DNA of 64,000 nt from Oscillospiraceae bacterium (GTDB taxonomy: Bacteria > Bacillota > Clostridia > Saccharofermentanales > Saccharofermentanaceae). The notes under the pieces were generated by a model. It was not told where the DNA came from, searched no databases, and worked only from the letters and a program-made list of their open reading frames with translations. Made by a program: the position numbers and the translations under genes. Position 1 is the first letter of the stretch; each line of letters starts with the position of its first letter. The stretch covers positions 124,001 to 188,000 of the forward strand of contig CACZMA010000002.1 of assembly GCA_902782125.1 (NCBI GenBank), read 5' to 3'. Of this stretch, positions 54,694-62,759 are shown in pieces.

Positions 54694-56589
54694 ATGAAGA
54701 AGACCGGTGCAAATTCAAAGAATACTGGCAGGCTTCCGGCGGTAAGACCGGGAACCACCATTTCTTCGCCCATCACCAGTTCGGATGTTGCTGAATTCGA
54801 TTATGCATCTCTTGGCGGTGGCAAGAAGTCTAAGGCCAGATCCGCAAGTGCAAATAAGTCAGCTCCCAAGAAGGCGGCACCCAAGAAGGCTGCATCTTCT
54901 GCGAAGAGATCATCTTCCAAAAAGGCTTCGAACAAGGGCAAGGCGGCTGTTGCAGTCATCGCTGCAGTCCTCTGTCTGCTGGTCGTTGTAGGCGGAGCTC
55001 TCTACCTCACGGGTTATGCAAAGCCCGTTATAGATTTCTTCAAGCCGAAGATAGAAGTCACTCTCGCTGACGGTACTGTTCAGGAGATGACTGTAGACGA
55101 TGCCAGAGCAGAGCTTGCCACGGACACTTTCTATAACGGAATCATCATCGACGGCGTTGACGTCGGAGGCATGACAAAGGAGCAGGCTACGCAGGCGGTT
55201 GCCGCAGTTCAGCCCGAAGCTCCCGTATCACTGAACATCTCCCTGGATCTTGACGGCAGCATCTATCCGCTCGATCTCTCTTCGCTTCCTCTGGAATCCA
55301 ACATGACTCAGGTCATCGATGAGGCTTTCAATTATGCCAAGCCCGCTCCCGATGCATCTGATGAGGCAGTCAAGGTAAGCTACAATCTCTATCAGCAGCT
55401 CAAGAATCAGCCTGTTGAATATACTACGGCTTACACGGTCAACACTGATGGTCTGCTGACGATCGTATCAGGAGTCGTCGAGCCGCTCAATTCCACCGTA
55501 AGCGATGCTTATATCAGTTCATTCGACGTTGAATCCAAGGGTTTTGACGTAGTGCCCGAGAACGTCGGATACTCAGTCGATGCCCAGGCAACTTCCGATG
55601 CGGTCAAGGCCCTCATCGATTCCAGGACATATGAGGGAACGGTAGGCGTTGTTGCCGAGAAGACCGAACCCGCGCTTACGGTTGCCCAGATCAACGATAA
55701 CTTCGGTCTTGTCTCCTCTTTCAAGACGGAGACCACAAATAACTCGAACCGTAACGCGAATATCGCGCTTGCCTGCGAGAAGATCAACGGCACGATCCTT
55801 CAGCCCGGAGAGGAATTCTCCTTCAACGGTGTTGTAGGACAGAGGACTACGGCTAACGGCTTCAAGGAAGCTACGGTCATTCAGGGCGGTCAGTATGAGC
55901 AGGGCCTCGGCGGCGGAATCTGCCAGGTAAGCTCCACACTCTACAATGCGGTCGTAATGGCTGACCTTGAAGTAACAGAGCGTAACAACCACGCATGGCC
56001 TTCATCTTATGTTGATTACGGACTTGATGCGACGGTCGACTACGGTGTCCTCGACTTCAAGTTCAAGAACAATACGGATTATCAGGTCATCGTCCTCGCA
56101 TGGTGGGATTCTTCTGATTCCACATGCCACTGCGAGATCTACGGCAAGAAGCTTCCTGACGGACAGTACATAAAGTTCATCAGCGAGGCATCCTTCGGCG
56201 CTACTCCGACTAATGTTGAGTATGTTGCCAATGCCGAGATGCCGGTAGGACAGACCAATACCGTCCGTTCCCCACACAGCAGCTGCACGGCTGTTGCATA
56301 TCAGGTATGGTATGACAAGGACGGCAACGAGATCGATAAGGTCGAATACAACACGACTTACTACCGTTCATTCTGCAAGAAGGTGGAAGTAGGCGTACTT
56401 AATCCTGACGGCACTATCGCGCAGTTTGATGCCGCTACCGGCACGGTAGTGGCTCCGCCCCCGCCCCCGGAAGAAACAGCTCCGCCGGCAGAGACACCGG
56501 CAGAGACACCGGCTGAGACACCAACGGAAACACCTGCAGAAACACCTGCAGAAACACCTGCAGATACCGGAGAAGCACCTCCCACATAA
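54694..56589 (+). CDS. VanW-family membrane-anchored wall protein
   Basis: 631 residues. A cytoplasmic N-terminus of about 85 residues very rich in Lys, Ala and Ser (repeats such as KKAAPKKAA), one membrane helix (about 87-110), two peptidoglycan-binding-like modules (about 130-340), the VanW domain (about 345-530, with EEFSFNGVVGQRT and GLGGGICQVSSTLYNAV), and a C-terminal tail of PAET repeats ending PADTGEAPPT. VanW proteins are common in Clostridia; their enzymatic role is not known, and there are no vancomycin-resistance genes here. The Lys/Ala/Ser part resembles histone-like tails and could bind nucleic acid or acidic lipid. Confidence 0.9.
   Translation: MKKTGANSKNTGRLPAVRPGTTISSPITSSDVAEFDYASLGGGKKSKARSASANKSAPKKAAPKKAASSAKRSSSKKASNKGKAAVAVIAAVLCLLVVVGGALYLTGYAKPVIDFFKPKIEVTLADGTVQEMTVDDARAELATDTFYNGIIIDGVDVGGMTKEQATQAVAAVQPEAPVSLNISLDLDGSIYPLDLSSLPLESNMTQVIDEAFNYAKPAPDASDEAVKVSYNLYQQLKNQPVEYTTAYTVNTDGLLTIVSGVVEPLNSTVSDAYISSFDVESKGFDVVPENVGYSVDAQATSDAVKALIDSRTYEGTVGVVAEKTEPALTVAQINDNFGLVSSFKTETTNNSNRNANIALACEKINGTILQPGEEFSFNGVVGQRTTANGFKEATVIQGGQYEQGLGGGICQVSSTLYNAVVMADLEVTERNNHAWPSSYVDYGLDATVDYGVLDFKFKNNTDYQVIVLAWWDSSDSTCHCEIYGKKLPDGQYIKFISEASFGATPTNVEYVANAEMPVGQTNTVRSPHSSCTAVAYQVWYDKDGNEIDKVEYNTTYYRSFCKKVEVGVLNPDGTIAQFDAATGTVVAPPPPPEETAPPAETPAETPAETPTETPAETPAETPADTGEAPPT
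56485..56568 (+). repeat. Seven 12-bp tandem repeats encoding Pro-Ala-Glu-Thr
   Basis: Units run CCGGCAGAGACA, twice, then variants through CCTGCAGAAACA (twice) to CCTGCAGATACC. The DNA drifts while the protein repeat PAET is kept, so the peptide length rather than the DNA seems to be selected. Confidence 0.85.
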
Positions 56590-56609
56590 AGTGTTCCAAA
56601 AACGAAACC

Positions 56610-56644
56610 AAATGCCCGACAGTTTGCCGGGCATTTATTTTTTT
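56610..56644 (+). terminator. Rho-independent terminator of the VanW-family gene
   Basis: AAATGCCCG/CGGGCATTT 9-bp stem (56610-56618 with 56628-56636), followed by ATTTTTTT. Confidence 0.9.
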
Positions 56645-56767
56645 AAAAATAATTCTCTAAACTAACTCTTTTTTGCCCCCACTTTACTTCCTGATGGTTT
56701 ATAATATTTAAGTTTTAATATACGGATTTCCATGTCCGCAAATTTATCACTTAAGGAGACCAGGTTT

Positions 56768-59700
56768 ATGGCAGAACTCACAAAGAAAACCATGGACGGT
56801 AACGAGGCAGCGGCTTATACTTCGTATGCTTTTACGGAAAACGCAGCTATCTACCCCATCACACCGTCATCCCCTATGGCTGACCACACTGATCAATGGG
56901 CACAGCAGGGCAGAAAGAACATTTTCGGACAGACAGTCAACATCGTTGAGATGGAGTCCGAGGGCGGCGCTTCAGGTGCTGTTCACGGCTCACTCGCTAC
57001 AGGTGCTTTGACTACAACTTATACAGCATCTCAGGGTCTCCTTCTGATGATTCCTAACATGTATAAGATCGCAGGTGAGCTCCTTCCTTGCGTATTCCAC
57101 GTATCTGCAAGAGCTCTCGCTGCACACGCACTGAACATTTTCGGTGATCACGCAGACGTATATGCCTGCCGTCAGACAGGTTTTGCAATGCTCTGCTCCA
57201 ACTCCGTACAGGAAGTTGCAGACCTCGCAGCAGTTGCTCACCTTGCTACCATCAAGACAAGAGTACCTTTCCTGCACTTCTTCGACGGTTTCCGTACATC
57301 ACACGAGATCCAGAAGATCGAAGTAATCGATTACGAGACACTCGGTTCACTCGTTGATTACGAGGCAGTCAAGGAGTTCCGTAAGAGATCACTCTCTCCT
57401 AACCACCCGACACTCCGTGGTACAGCTCAGAACCCTGATATCTACTTCCAGGGCAGAGAGGCTGCCAACCCGTTCTATCTCGCAGTACCTGATCAGGTTC
57501 AGTACTACATGGACAAGATCAACGAAATCCGCGGCACAGACTACAAGCTCTTCAACTACTATGGTGCTGCTGACGCTGACCGCGTCATCATTGCTATGGG
57601 TTCTGTCTGCGAGACAGCTGAAGAGGTTATCGACTTCCTCAACGCTCACGGCGAGAAGGTTGGTATGGTAAAGGTTCACCTCTATCGTCCGTTCTCTGCT
57701 GAGAAGCTCCTCGAAGCTATCCCGGCTTCTGCTAAGGCTATCGCAGTACTCGACAGAACAAAGGAACCCGGTTCTTACGCAGAGCCTCTCTTCCTCGACG
57801 TTGCTGCAGCTTATGTCGGCAAGAACGCACCTAAGCTCATCGGCGGCCGTTACGGTATGGGTTCAAAGGATACAACACCTGAGTGCGTACTCGCTGTATT
57901 CAAGGAACTCAAGAAGGACGAGCCTAAGGAAAGATTCACCATCGGTATCGAGGATGACGTTACATTCCTCTCACTCGACTGCTCCGAGTCCATCGAAGTT
58001 GCAGGCGAGGGTACTGTTCAGGCAAGATTCTGGGGTCTCGGTGCAGACGGTACAGTCGGCGCTAACAAGAACTCCATCAAGATCATCGGTGACCACACAG
58101 AGAAATATGCTCAGGCTTACTTCTCATATGACTCCAAGAAGTCCGGCGGTATCACGATCTCTGACCTCAGATTCGGTGACACACCTATCCGTTCCACATA
58201 CCTCATCAACAAGGCTGACTTCGTTGCATGCCACAACCAGTCCTACGTTTATGAGTACGATATGCTCTCAACACTGAAGCCGGGCGGAACATTCCTCCTC
58301 AATACTCAGTGGACAAGAGAAGAGCTCGAGGAGAACCTCCCCGGCTCCATGAAGAGATACATCGCTAACAACAACATCAAGTTCTTCACACTCGACGCTG
58401 TTGCTAAGGCTAAGGAGATCGGTCTCGGCGGAAGAATCAACACTATCTGCCAGTCTGCATTCTTCAAGCTCTCCGGTATTCTCCCCGTTGACGAGGCTGT
58501 TGATTACATGAAGAAGGCAGCTCTCAAGTCTTACGGTAAGAAGGGTGACGATATCGTTCAAATGAACTACAAGGCTATCGACGCAGGTGTTGATGCAGTA
58601 GTTGAGATCGATATCCCTGATTCCTGGAAGACAGCTGAGGATAAGCCTGTTGAGAAGAAGCAGGTTCCTGAGTTCATCGAGAAGGTCGTTAACGTAATGA
58701 ACAGACAGGAAGGTAACTCTCTCCCTGTATCTACATTCGTAGGCATGGAAGACGGTACATTCCCTCAGGGTACAGCTGCTTACGAGAAGCGCGGTACTGC
58801 TGTTGATATCCCTGTATGGGATGCTTCAAAGTGTATCCAGTGTAACCAGTGCTCCATCGTTTGCCCTCACGCTGCTATCCGTCCGTTCCTCCTCACAGAG
58901 GAAGAGGCTGCAAATGCACCTTTCGAGACAAAGCAGGGTATGAAGCCTTACGACAACATGAAGTTCAGGATCCAGGTATCCGCTATGGACTGCCTCTCCT
59001 GCGGCATCTGCGTAGAGTCTTGTATCGCTAAGGAGAAGGCAATCACAATGGTTCCTCTCAAGGACAACCTCAAGGAAGCAGAGAACTGGGATTACTGTGT
59101 TGCTCTGTCTCCTAAGGCTAACCCGATGGCTAAGGCTAACGTCAAGGGTTCACAGTTCGAGCAGCCGCTCCTTGAATTCTCCGGCGCATGCGCAGGCTGC
59201 GGCGAGACACCTTATGCTAAGCTCCTCACACAGCTCTTCGGCGACAGAATGCAGATCTCCAATGCTACAGGTTGTTCTTCGATCTGGGGCGGTTCTGCAC
59301 CTTCAATGCCTTATACAACAAACTCCAAGGGCTTCGGTCCTGCATGGGGCAACTCACTCTTCGAGGATAACGCTGAGCACGGTCTCGGTATGTACCTCGG
59401 TTACAAGCAGCTCAGATCAAGAGCAAAGATGCTCGTTGAAGAGACAGTAGCTGCTACATCTTCTGACTCACTCAAGGCTGCTGCTCAGGCATGGCTCGAC
59501 GGCTTCACGGTAGGTGAAGGCGCTCGTGAACTCGCTGATGCACTCGCTTCCGAGCTCAAGGCAGAAGGTTCCGATGCTGCTAAGAAGGCACTCGAGTATG
59601 AGGACTTCTTCATGAAGAGATCTCAGTGGATCATCGGCGGCGACGGTTGGGCTTACGATATCGGTTACGGCGGACTTGACCACGTTCTCGCTACAGGTGA

Positions 59701-60271
59701 GGATGTCAACGTTCTCGTTCTCGATACAGAGGTTTACTCCAACACAGGCGGACAGGCTTCCAAGTCCACACCTCAGGGTGCTGTTGCTCAGTTCGCTGCA
59801 GGCGGTAAGCACGTTAAGAAGAAGGATCTCGGCATGATGGCTATGAGCTACGGCTACGTTTACGTTGCTCAGGTTGCTATGGGATCTGATAAGAACCAGC
59901 TCATCAAGGCATTCACAGAGGCAGAAGCTTACCAGGGTCCTTCCCTCGTTATCTGCTATGCTCCTTGTATCAACCACGGTATCAAGGGCGGCCTCAGGAC
60001 AGCTCAGAACAGAGAGAAGCAGGCTGTAGAGTGCGGCTACTGGCACCTCTTCAGATTCAACCCTTCACTCGCTGCTGAAGGCAAGAATCCTTTCTCTCTC
60101 GATTCCAAGGAGCCTACAGCTGACTTCTTCGAATTCCTTAAGGCAGAAGTACGTTACAACTCACTCTACAAGAAGTATGATGCTGAGGTTGTTGACGATC
60201 TCTTCAACAGATGCTATCAGGATTCCAGAGAGCGTTACGCTTCTTATGTCAAGAAGGCTACAGAGGCTTGA
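56768..60271 (+). CDS. nifJ: Pyruvate:ferredoxin (flavodoxin) oxidoreductase
   Basis: Oxidises pyruvate to acetyl-CoA and CO2 and reduces ferredoxin, the central step of clostridial fermentation. 1167 residues, the single-chain form. I choose ATG at 56768, as AAGGAGA lies 8 nt upstream. Domain order: pyruvate/CoA domains (YAFTENAAIYPITPSSPMAD start), gamma domain (about 410-620), a ferredoxin-like insert with two 4Fe-4S motifs (CIQCNQCSIVCPHA and CLSCGICVESC), and the TPP-binding domain (CAGCGETPYAKLL, GDGWAYDIGYGG, EVYSNTGGQASKSTP). Codon use matches the ribosomal genes, which suggests very high expression. It is flanked by terminators. Confidence 0.98.
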   Translation: MAELTKKTMDGNEAAAYTSYAFTENAAIYPITPSSPMADHTDQWAQQGRKNIFGQTVNIVEMESEGGASGAVHGSLATGALTTTYTASQGLLLMIPNMYKIAGELLPCVFHVSARALAAHALNIFGDHADVYACRQTGFAMLCSNSVQEVADLAAVAHLATIKTRVPFLHFFDGFRTSHEIQKIEVIDYETLGSLVDYEAVKEFRKRSLSPNHPTLRGTAQNPDIYFQGREAANPFYLAVPDQVQYYMDKINEIRGTDYKLFNYYGAADADRVIIAMGSVCETAEEVIDFLNAHGEKVGMVKVHLYRPFSAEKLLEAIPASAKAIAVLDRTKEPGSYAEPLFLDVAAAYVGKNAPKLIGGRYGMGSKDTTPECVLAVFKELKKDEPKERFTIGIEDDVTFLSLDCSESIEVAGEGTVQARFWGLGADGTVGANKNSIKIIGDHTEKYAQAYFSYDSKKSGGITISDLRFGDTPIRSTYLINKADFVACHNQSYVYEYDMLSTLKPGGTFLLNTQWTREELEENLPGSMKRYIANNNIKFFTLDAVAKAKEIGLGGRINTICQSAFFKLSGILPVDEAVDYMKKAALKSYGKKGDDIVQMNYKAIDAGVDAVVEIDIPDSWKTAEDKPVEKKQVPEFIEKVVNVMNRQEGNSLPVSTFVGMEDGTFPQGTAAYEKRGTAVDIPVWDASKCIQCNQCSIVCPHAAIRPFLLTEEEAANAPFETKQGMKPYDNMKFRIQVSAMDCLSCGICVESCIAKEKAITMVPLKDNLKEAENWDYCVALSPKANPMAKANVKGSQFEQPLLEFSGACAGCGETPYAKLLTQLFGDRMQISNATGCSSIWGGSAPSMPYTTNSKGFGPAWGNSLFEDNAEHGLGMYLGYKQLRSRAKMLVEETVAATSSDSLKAAAQAWLDGFTVGEGARELADALASELKAEGSDAAKKALEYEDFFMKRSQWIIGGDGWAYDIGYGGLDHVLATGEDVNVLVLDTEVYSNTGGQASKSTPQGAVAQFAAGGKHVKKKDLGMMAMSYGYVYVAQVAMGSDKNQLIKAFTEAEAYQGPSLVICYAPCINHGIKGGLRTAQNREKQAVECGYWHLFRFNPSLAAEGKNPFSLDSKEPTADFFEFLKAEVRYNSLYKKYDAEVVDDLFNRCYQDSRERYASYVKKATEA

Positions 60272-60308
60272 TCCGATACTCAGGAATTGACTTTGATTAA
60301 GTCTTAAC

Positions 60309-60342
60309 GATCCGCCCGGGTTATTTCCCGGGCGGATTTTTA
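60309..60342 (+). terminator. Rho-independent terminator of nifJ
   Basis: GATCCGCCCGGG-type arm pairs with CCCGGGCGGAT around TTATTT, followed by TTTTTATT. An 11-bp, GC-rich stem. Confidence 0.9.
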
Positions 60343-60379
60343 TTGCCTTGTTTTCAGCCATGTTTCGGGTCATGTAACA

Positions 60380-60388
60380 TGTTATAAT
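60380..60388 (+). promoter_or_regulatory. Extended -10 promoter of the dnaD-like operon
   Basis: TGT-TATAAT (60380-60388); no convincing -35. The leader to the DnaD-like ATG is about 28 nt. Confidence 0.45.
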
Positions 60389-60423
60389 AACTATTCATAA
60401 TAAAAGGTTTTTGCGGGGCATAA

Positions 60424-61482
60424 ATGGACGTCGATAACAGCGGACTGATAATAAGCGACAGTATTCTTCCTGACATCTTCACCGTGAAGTACTGTCAGGA
60501 TCTCGGCAGAGATGCGATAGTTCTGTATCTCTGGCTGAATATGACGGATCCGGGCAAAGGTTATTCACAGGATGAGATGAGGGCTTACAGGTTAATGCCC
60601 GAACCGGATTGTGACAGAGCGGCGGCTGAGCTTGTCTCGCACGGCCTTCTGACCAGAAGAGATGACAGATTCTTCTTGGAAGACATAAAGGCTTTGGAAG
60701 TAGAAGAATACGTCAGGGCTGCCAAGGCCAGGGGAACCGGCACAGACGGCCTCGAACTCTCCAGTGACGAAGAGCAGAGGAACACCCTTGCAACATCAAT
60801 ATCCAAGACATTCTATTCCGGCAAGATGAACTACACATTCTACAGACTTATCGACAAGTGCCTGTATGAGTACAAGTTTGACAGCAGAGCGTGTTACAGG
60901 CTTTTTGAGGAAGGCTATAAGGCGAGGAAGCAGTTATCCTTCTATGAGATGGAGAAGCTTGCCTCTGATTGGTATAACAGGGGCTATGTGACCATAGACA
61001 AACTCGATGAGTTTATCGGAATGAACGAGCAGATCGAGAAGATCACCAAGCTTGTCGGCAAACTCATGAGAAAACGCCTTAACGGCATGGATCTCGAGAG
61101 GGTCGAGAAGTGGGTCAGAGATTACAGGGTCTCTGAAGACATAGTAAATTATGCCTTCCGCGTCAACGAATACCGCGACAAGATAACACTCAAGGTCGTG
61201 GAAGATACCATCAGGAAGTGGTTCGATGCAGGAGCGTTCACGCTTGAGAAGGCCGAAAAGTTCGAAGAAGAAGAACACAAAGAAAATTCGAGAAACTCCT
61301 CAAGGAGAAAGTCCAGAGGCAAGGCTTCGTGGAAGACGGGCGGGGAAGCCGGCATCGGTCTTCAGTCTGAAGATGCAAGCGCTTCTGAAGACAAGAAGGA
61401 AAAACAAAGTGAGGCTTCCAAGGAAGGCGCAGTCCCGTCTGATGTCCTCGGCATGTTCGGAGGTGAAGATGAAGACGATTAA
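60424..61482 (+). CDS. DnaD-domain replication initiation protein
   Basis: 352 residues. An N-terminal winged-helix region (about 10-90, ILPDIFTVKYCQDLGRDAIVLYLWL) and two DnaD/DnaB2-like segments (about 120-190 and 195-265, with the YxxxIxxxW-like ends LASDWYNRGYVTIDKL and DTIRKWFDAGAFTLEKA), then a charged tail. Such proteins work with DnaI in helicase loading at oriC or restart forks in Bacillota. It overlaps the loader gene by 14 nt, supporting that role. It could stand for either DnaB or DnaD of Bacillus. Confidence 0.85.
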   Translation: MDVDNSGLIISDSILPDIFTVKYCQDLGRDAIVLYLWLNMTDPGKGYSQDEMRAYRLMPEPDCDRAAAELVSHGLLTRRDDRFFLEDIKALEVEEYVRAAKARGTGTDGLELSSDEEQRNTLATSISKTFYSGKMNYTFYRLIDKCLYEYKFDSRACYRLFEEGYKARKQLSFYEMEKLASDWYNRGYVTIDKLDEFIGMNEQIEKITKLVGKLMRKRLNGMDLERVEKWVRDYRVSEDIVNYAFRVNEYRDKITLKVVEDTIRKWFDAGAFTLEKAEKFEEEEHKENSRNSSRRKSRGKASWKTGGEAGIGLQSEDASASEDKKEKQSEASKEGAVPSDVLGMFGGEDEDD

Positions 61483-62347
61483 AGAACTGATCAGGATATC
61501 CAACGAGAATCTTGAGGCAGTACGTGAGATAAGGCGACGTGAGCGCATGCATCAGGTGTATTCCGAATGCGAAGAACTGAAGGATACCGATGCCGAGATC
61601 GTCTCTGCACATAAGAGAAGGCTCGTTGCCGTCATAGACCGCGACGATAAGCTCATAGCAAGGCTTGATGCCGAGATAGACAAGCTTAATGACAGGCGTG
61701 AACGCATCATTGAAGCCAACGGAATAGATCCAGATTTTGACCAAGAGGTCACCATCTGCTCCAAGTGCTCCGATACGGGATTCACTACGGGCAAGGGCGG
61801 TACGATTCAGGTCTGCTCCTGCAGAGAAGATGATGTAAAAGAATGCTTTACCTACAGCGGTCTCGAGCATTTTACTTCTTATGACAACAAGAATTACAGA
61901 AGCGACTATCTCGGAGAACCCGAGGCAAGGAAAGCGATTCGCAATAAGCTCCTGATGGTCATGCTCGGAGTTGGAGAAGAAGACCAAAAGCCGCTCTGGG
62001 TATACTATGCCGCGCCTCAGACCGGAAAGACATACCTTTCCGTGTGTCTGGTCAAGACTGCGATAAGGCTTGGAAAGAGCGCTTATTATTCCAAGTGTGA
62101 AGACCTTGCGGACATCGGATCGGATACGCTTGAACAGCTAAACTCCATCGACCTTCTCGTGATCGACGATTTTGCAGATGATGTCACGCTCAATCATGCA
62201 GTCGGCTCGACTCTGAATAATCTCATAGAGATAAGAAATGCCGCCGGACTTAAGACCATACTTGTTACATCCATTCCGGTAAGTTCTCTCATCACCGGCT
62301 GCGATATGCGCATATCCGGCAAGCTCAAGAATGCGGGAACGATTTGA
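61469..62347 (+). CDS. DnaI/DnaC-type replicative helicase loader
   Basis: 292 residues. I choose ATG at 61469, with GGAGG 5 nt upstream; in-frame codons before it lie inside the DnaD-like gene. An N-terminal helical part (about 1-85), a zinc-binding Cys cluster (CSKCSDTG and CSC), and an AAA+ ATPase domain. The P-loop reads YAAPQTGKTYL, with Ala where the first Gly of GxxxxGKT is expected, and Walker B is LLVIDDFADD. The lid after SGKLKNAGTI is short. It loads DnaB-type helicase (DnaC of Bacillus). Confidence 0.88.
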   Translation: MKTIKELIRISNENLEAVREIRRRERMHQVYSECEELKDTDAEIVSAHKRRLVAVIDRDDKLIARLDAEIDKLNDRRERIIEANGIDPDFDQEVTICSKCSDTGFTTGKGGTIQVCSCREDDVKECFTYSGLEHFTSYDNKNYRSDYLGEPEARKAIRNKLLMVMLGVGEEDQKPLWVYYAAPQTGKTYLSVCLVKTAIRLGKSAYYSKCEDLADIGSDTLEQLNSIDLLVIDDFADDVTLNHAVGSTLNNLIEIRNAAGLKTILVTSIPVSSLITGCDMRISGKLKNAGTI

Positions 62348-62357
62348 CGGACAGCCG

Positions 62358-62759
62358 ATGAAGATCTATTGCGGTACCGACCTGGTCGAGATAACGAGAA
62401 TGCAGGGTATCCTTGAACGTCAGAAGGATGCTTTTATCTTGCGCTGTTTTACCGAAGAAGAGATAACATACTGCGAGGGCAAAAGGACCGACGCTGCCCG
62501 TGCGGCAAGCTTTGCGGCGAGATTCGCGGCGAAAGAGGCTTTCGGGAAGGCGGTAGGAACAGGCGTTCTGGCAGACGGCATCGGCATGAAGGACATAGAG
62601 ACCGTTACGGATGGTGCAGGTGCACCGTCACTCAGACTGTACGGCGCTGCCAAGGCGAGAGCGGAAAAGCTCGGCATAACCTCCGTCTCGGTCAGTCTTA
62701 CACACGACGGCAACATGGCAGGTGCGGTCGTAGCGATGCTCGGGAGTGACCCCGCATGA
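62358..62759 (+). CDS. acpS: Holo-[acyl-carrier-protein] synthase
   Basis: Transfers phosphopantetheine from CoA to acyl carrier protein. 133 residues from ATG 62358; an in-frame ATG at 62331 would add nine residues and overlap the loader gene, but the family starts with the strand seen here (IYCGTDLVEITRM). The metal Asp (D in GTDLVEI), RFAAKEAFGKAVGTG and VSLTHDGNMAGAVVA motifs are complete. It overlaps the next gene by 4 nt. Confidence 0.93.
   Translation: MKIYCGTDLVEITRMQGILERQKDAFILRCFTEEEITYCEGKRTDAARAASFAARFAAKEAFGKAVGTGVLADGIGMKDIETVTDGAGAPSLRLYGAAKARAEKLGITSVSVSLTHDGNMAGAVVAMLGSDPA

Noticed and set aside
54694..56589. Vancomycin-resistance cluster based on the VanW domain
   Set aside because: VanW domains are common in Clostridia without resistance; no vanH, vanA, vanX, vanR or vanS is present.
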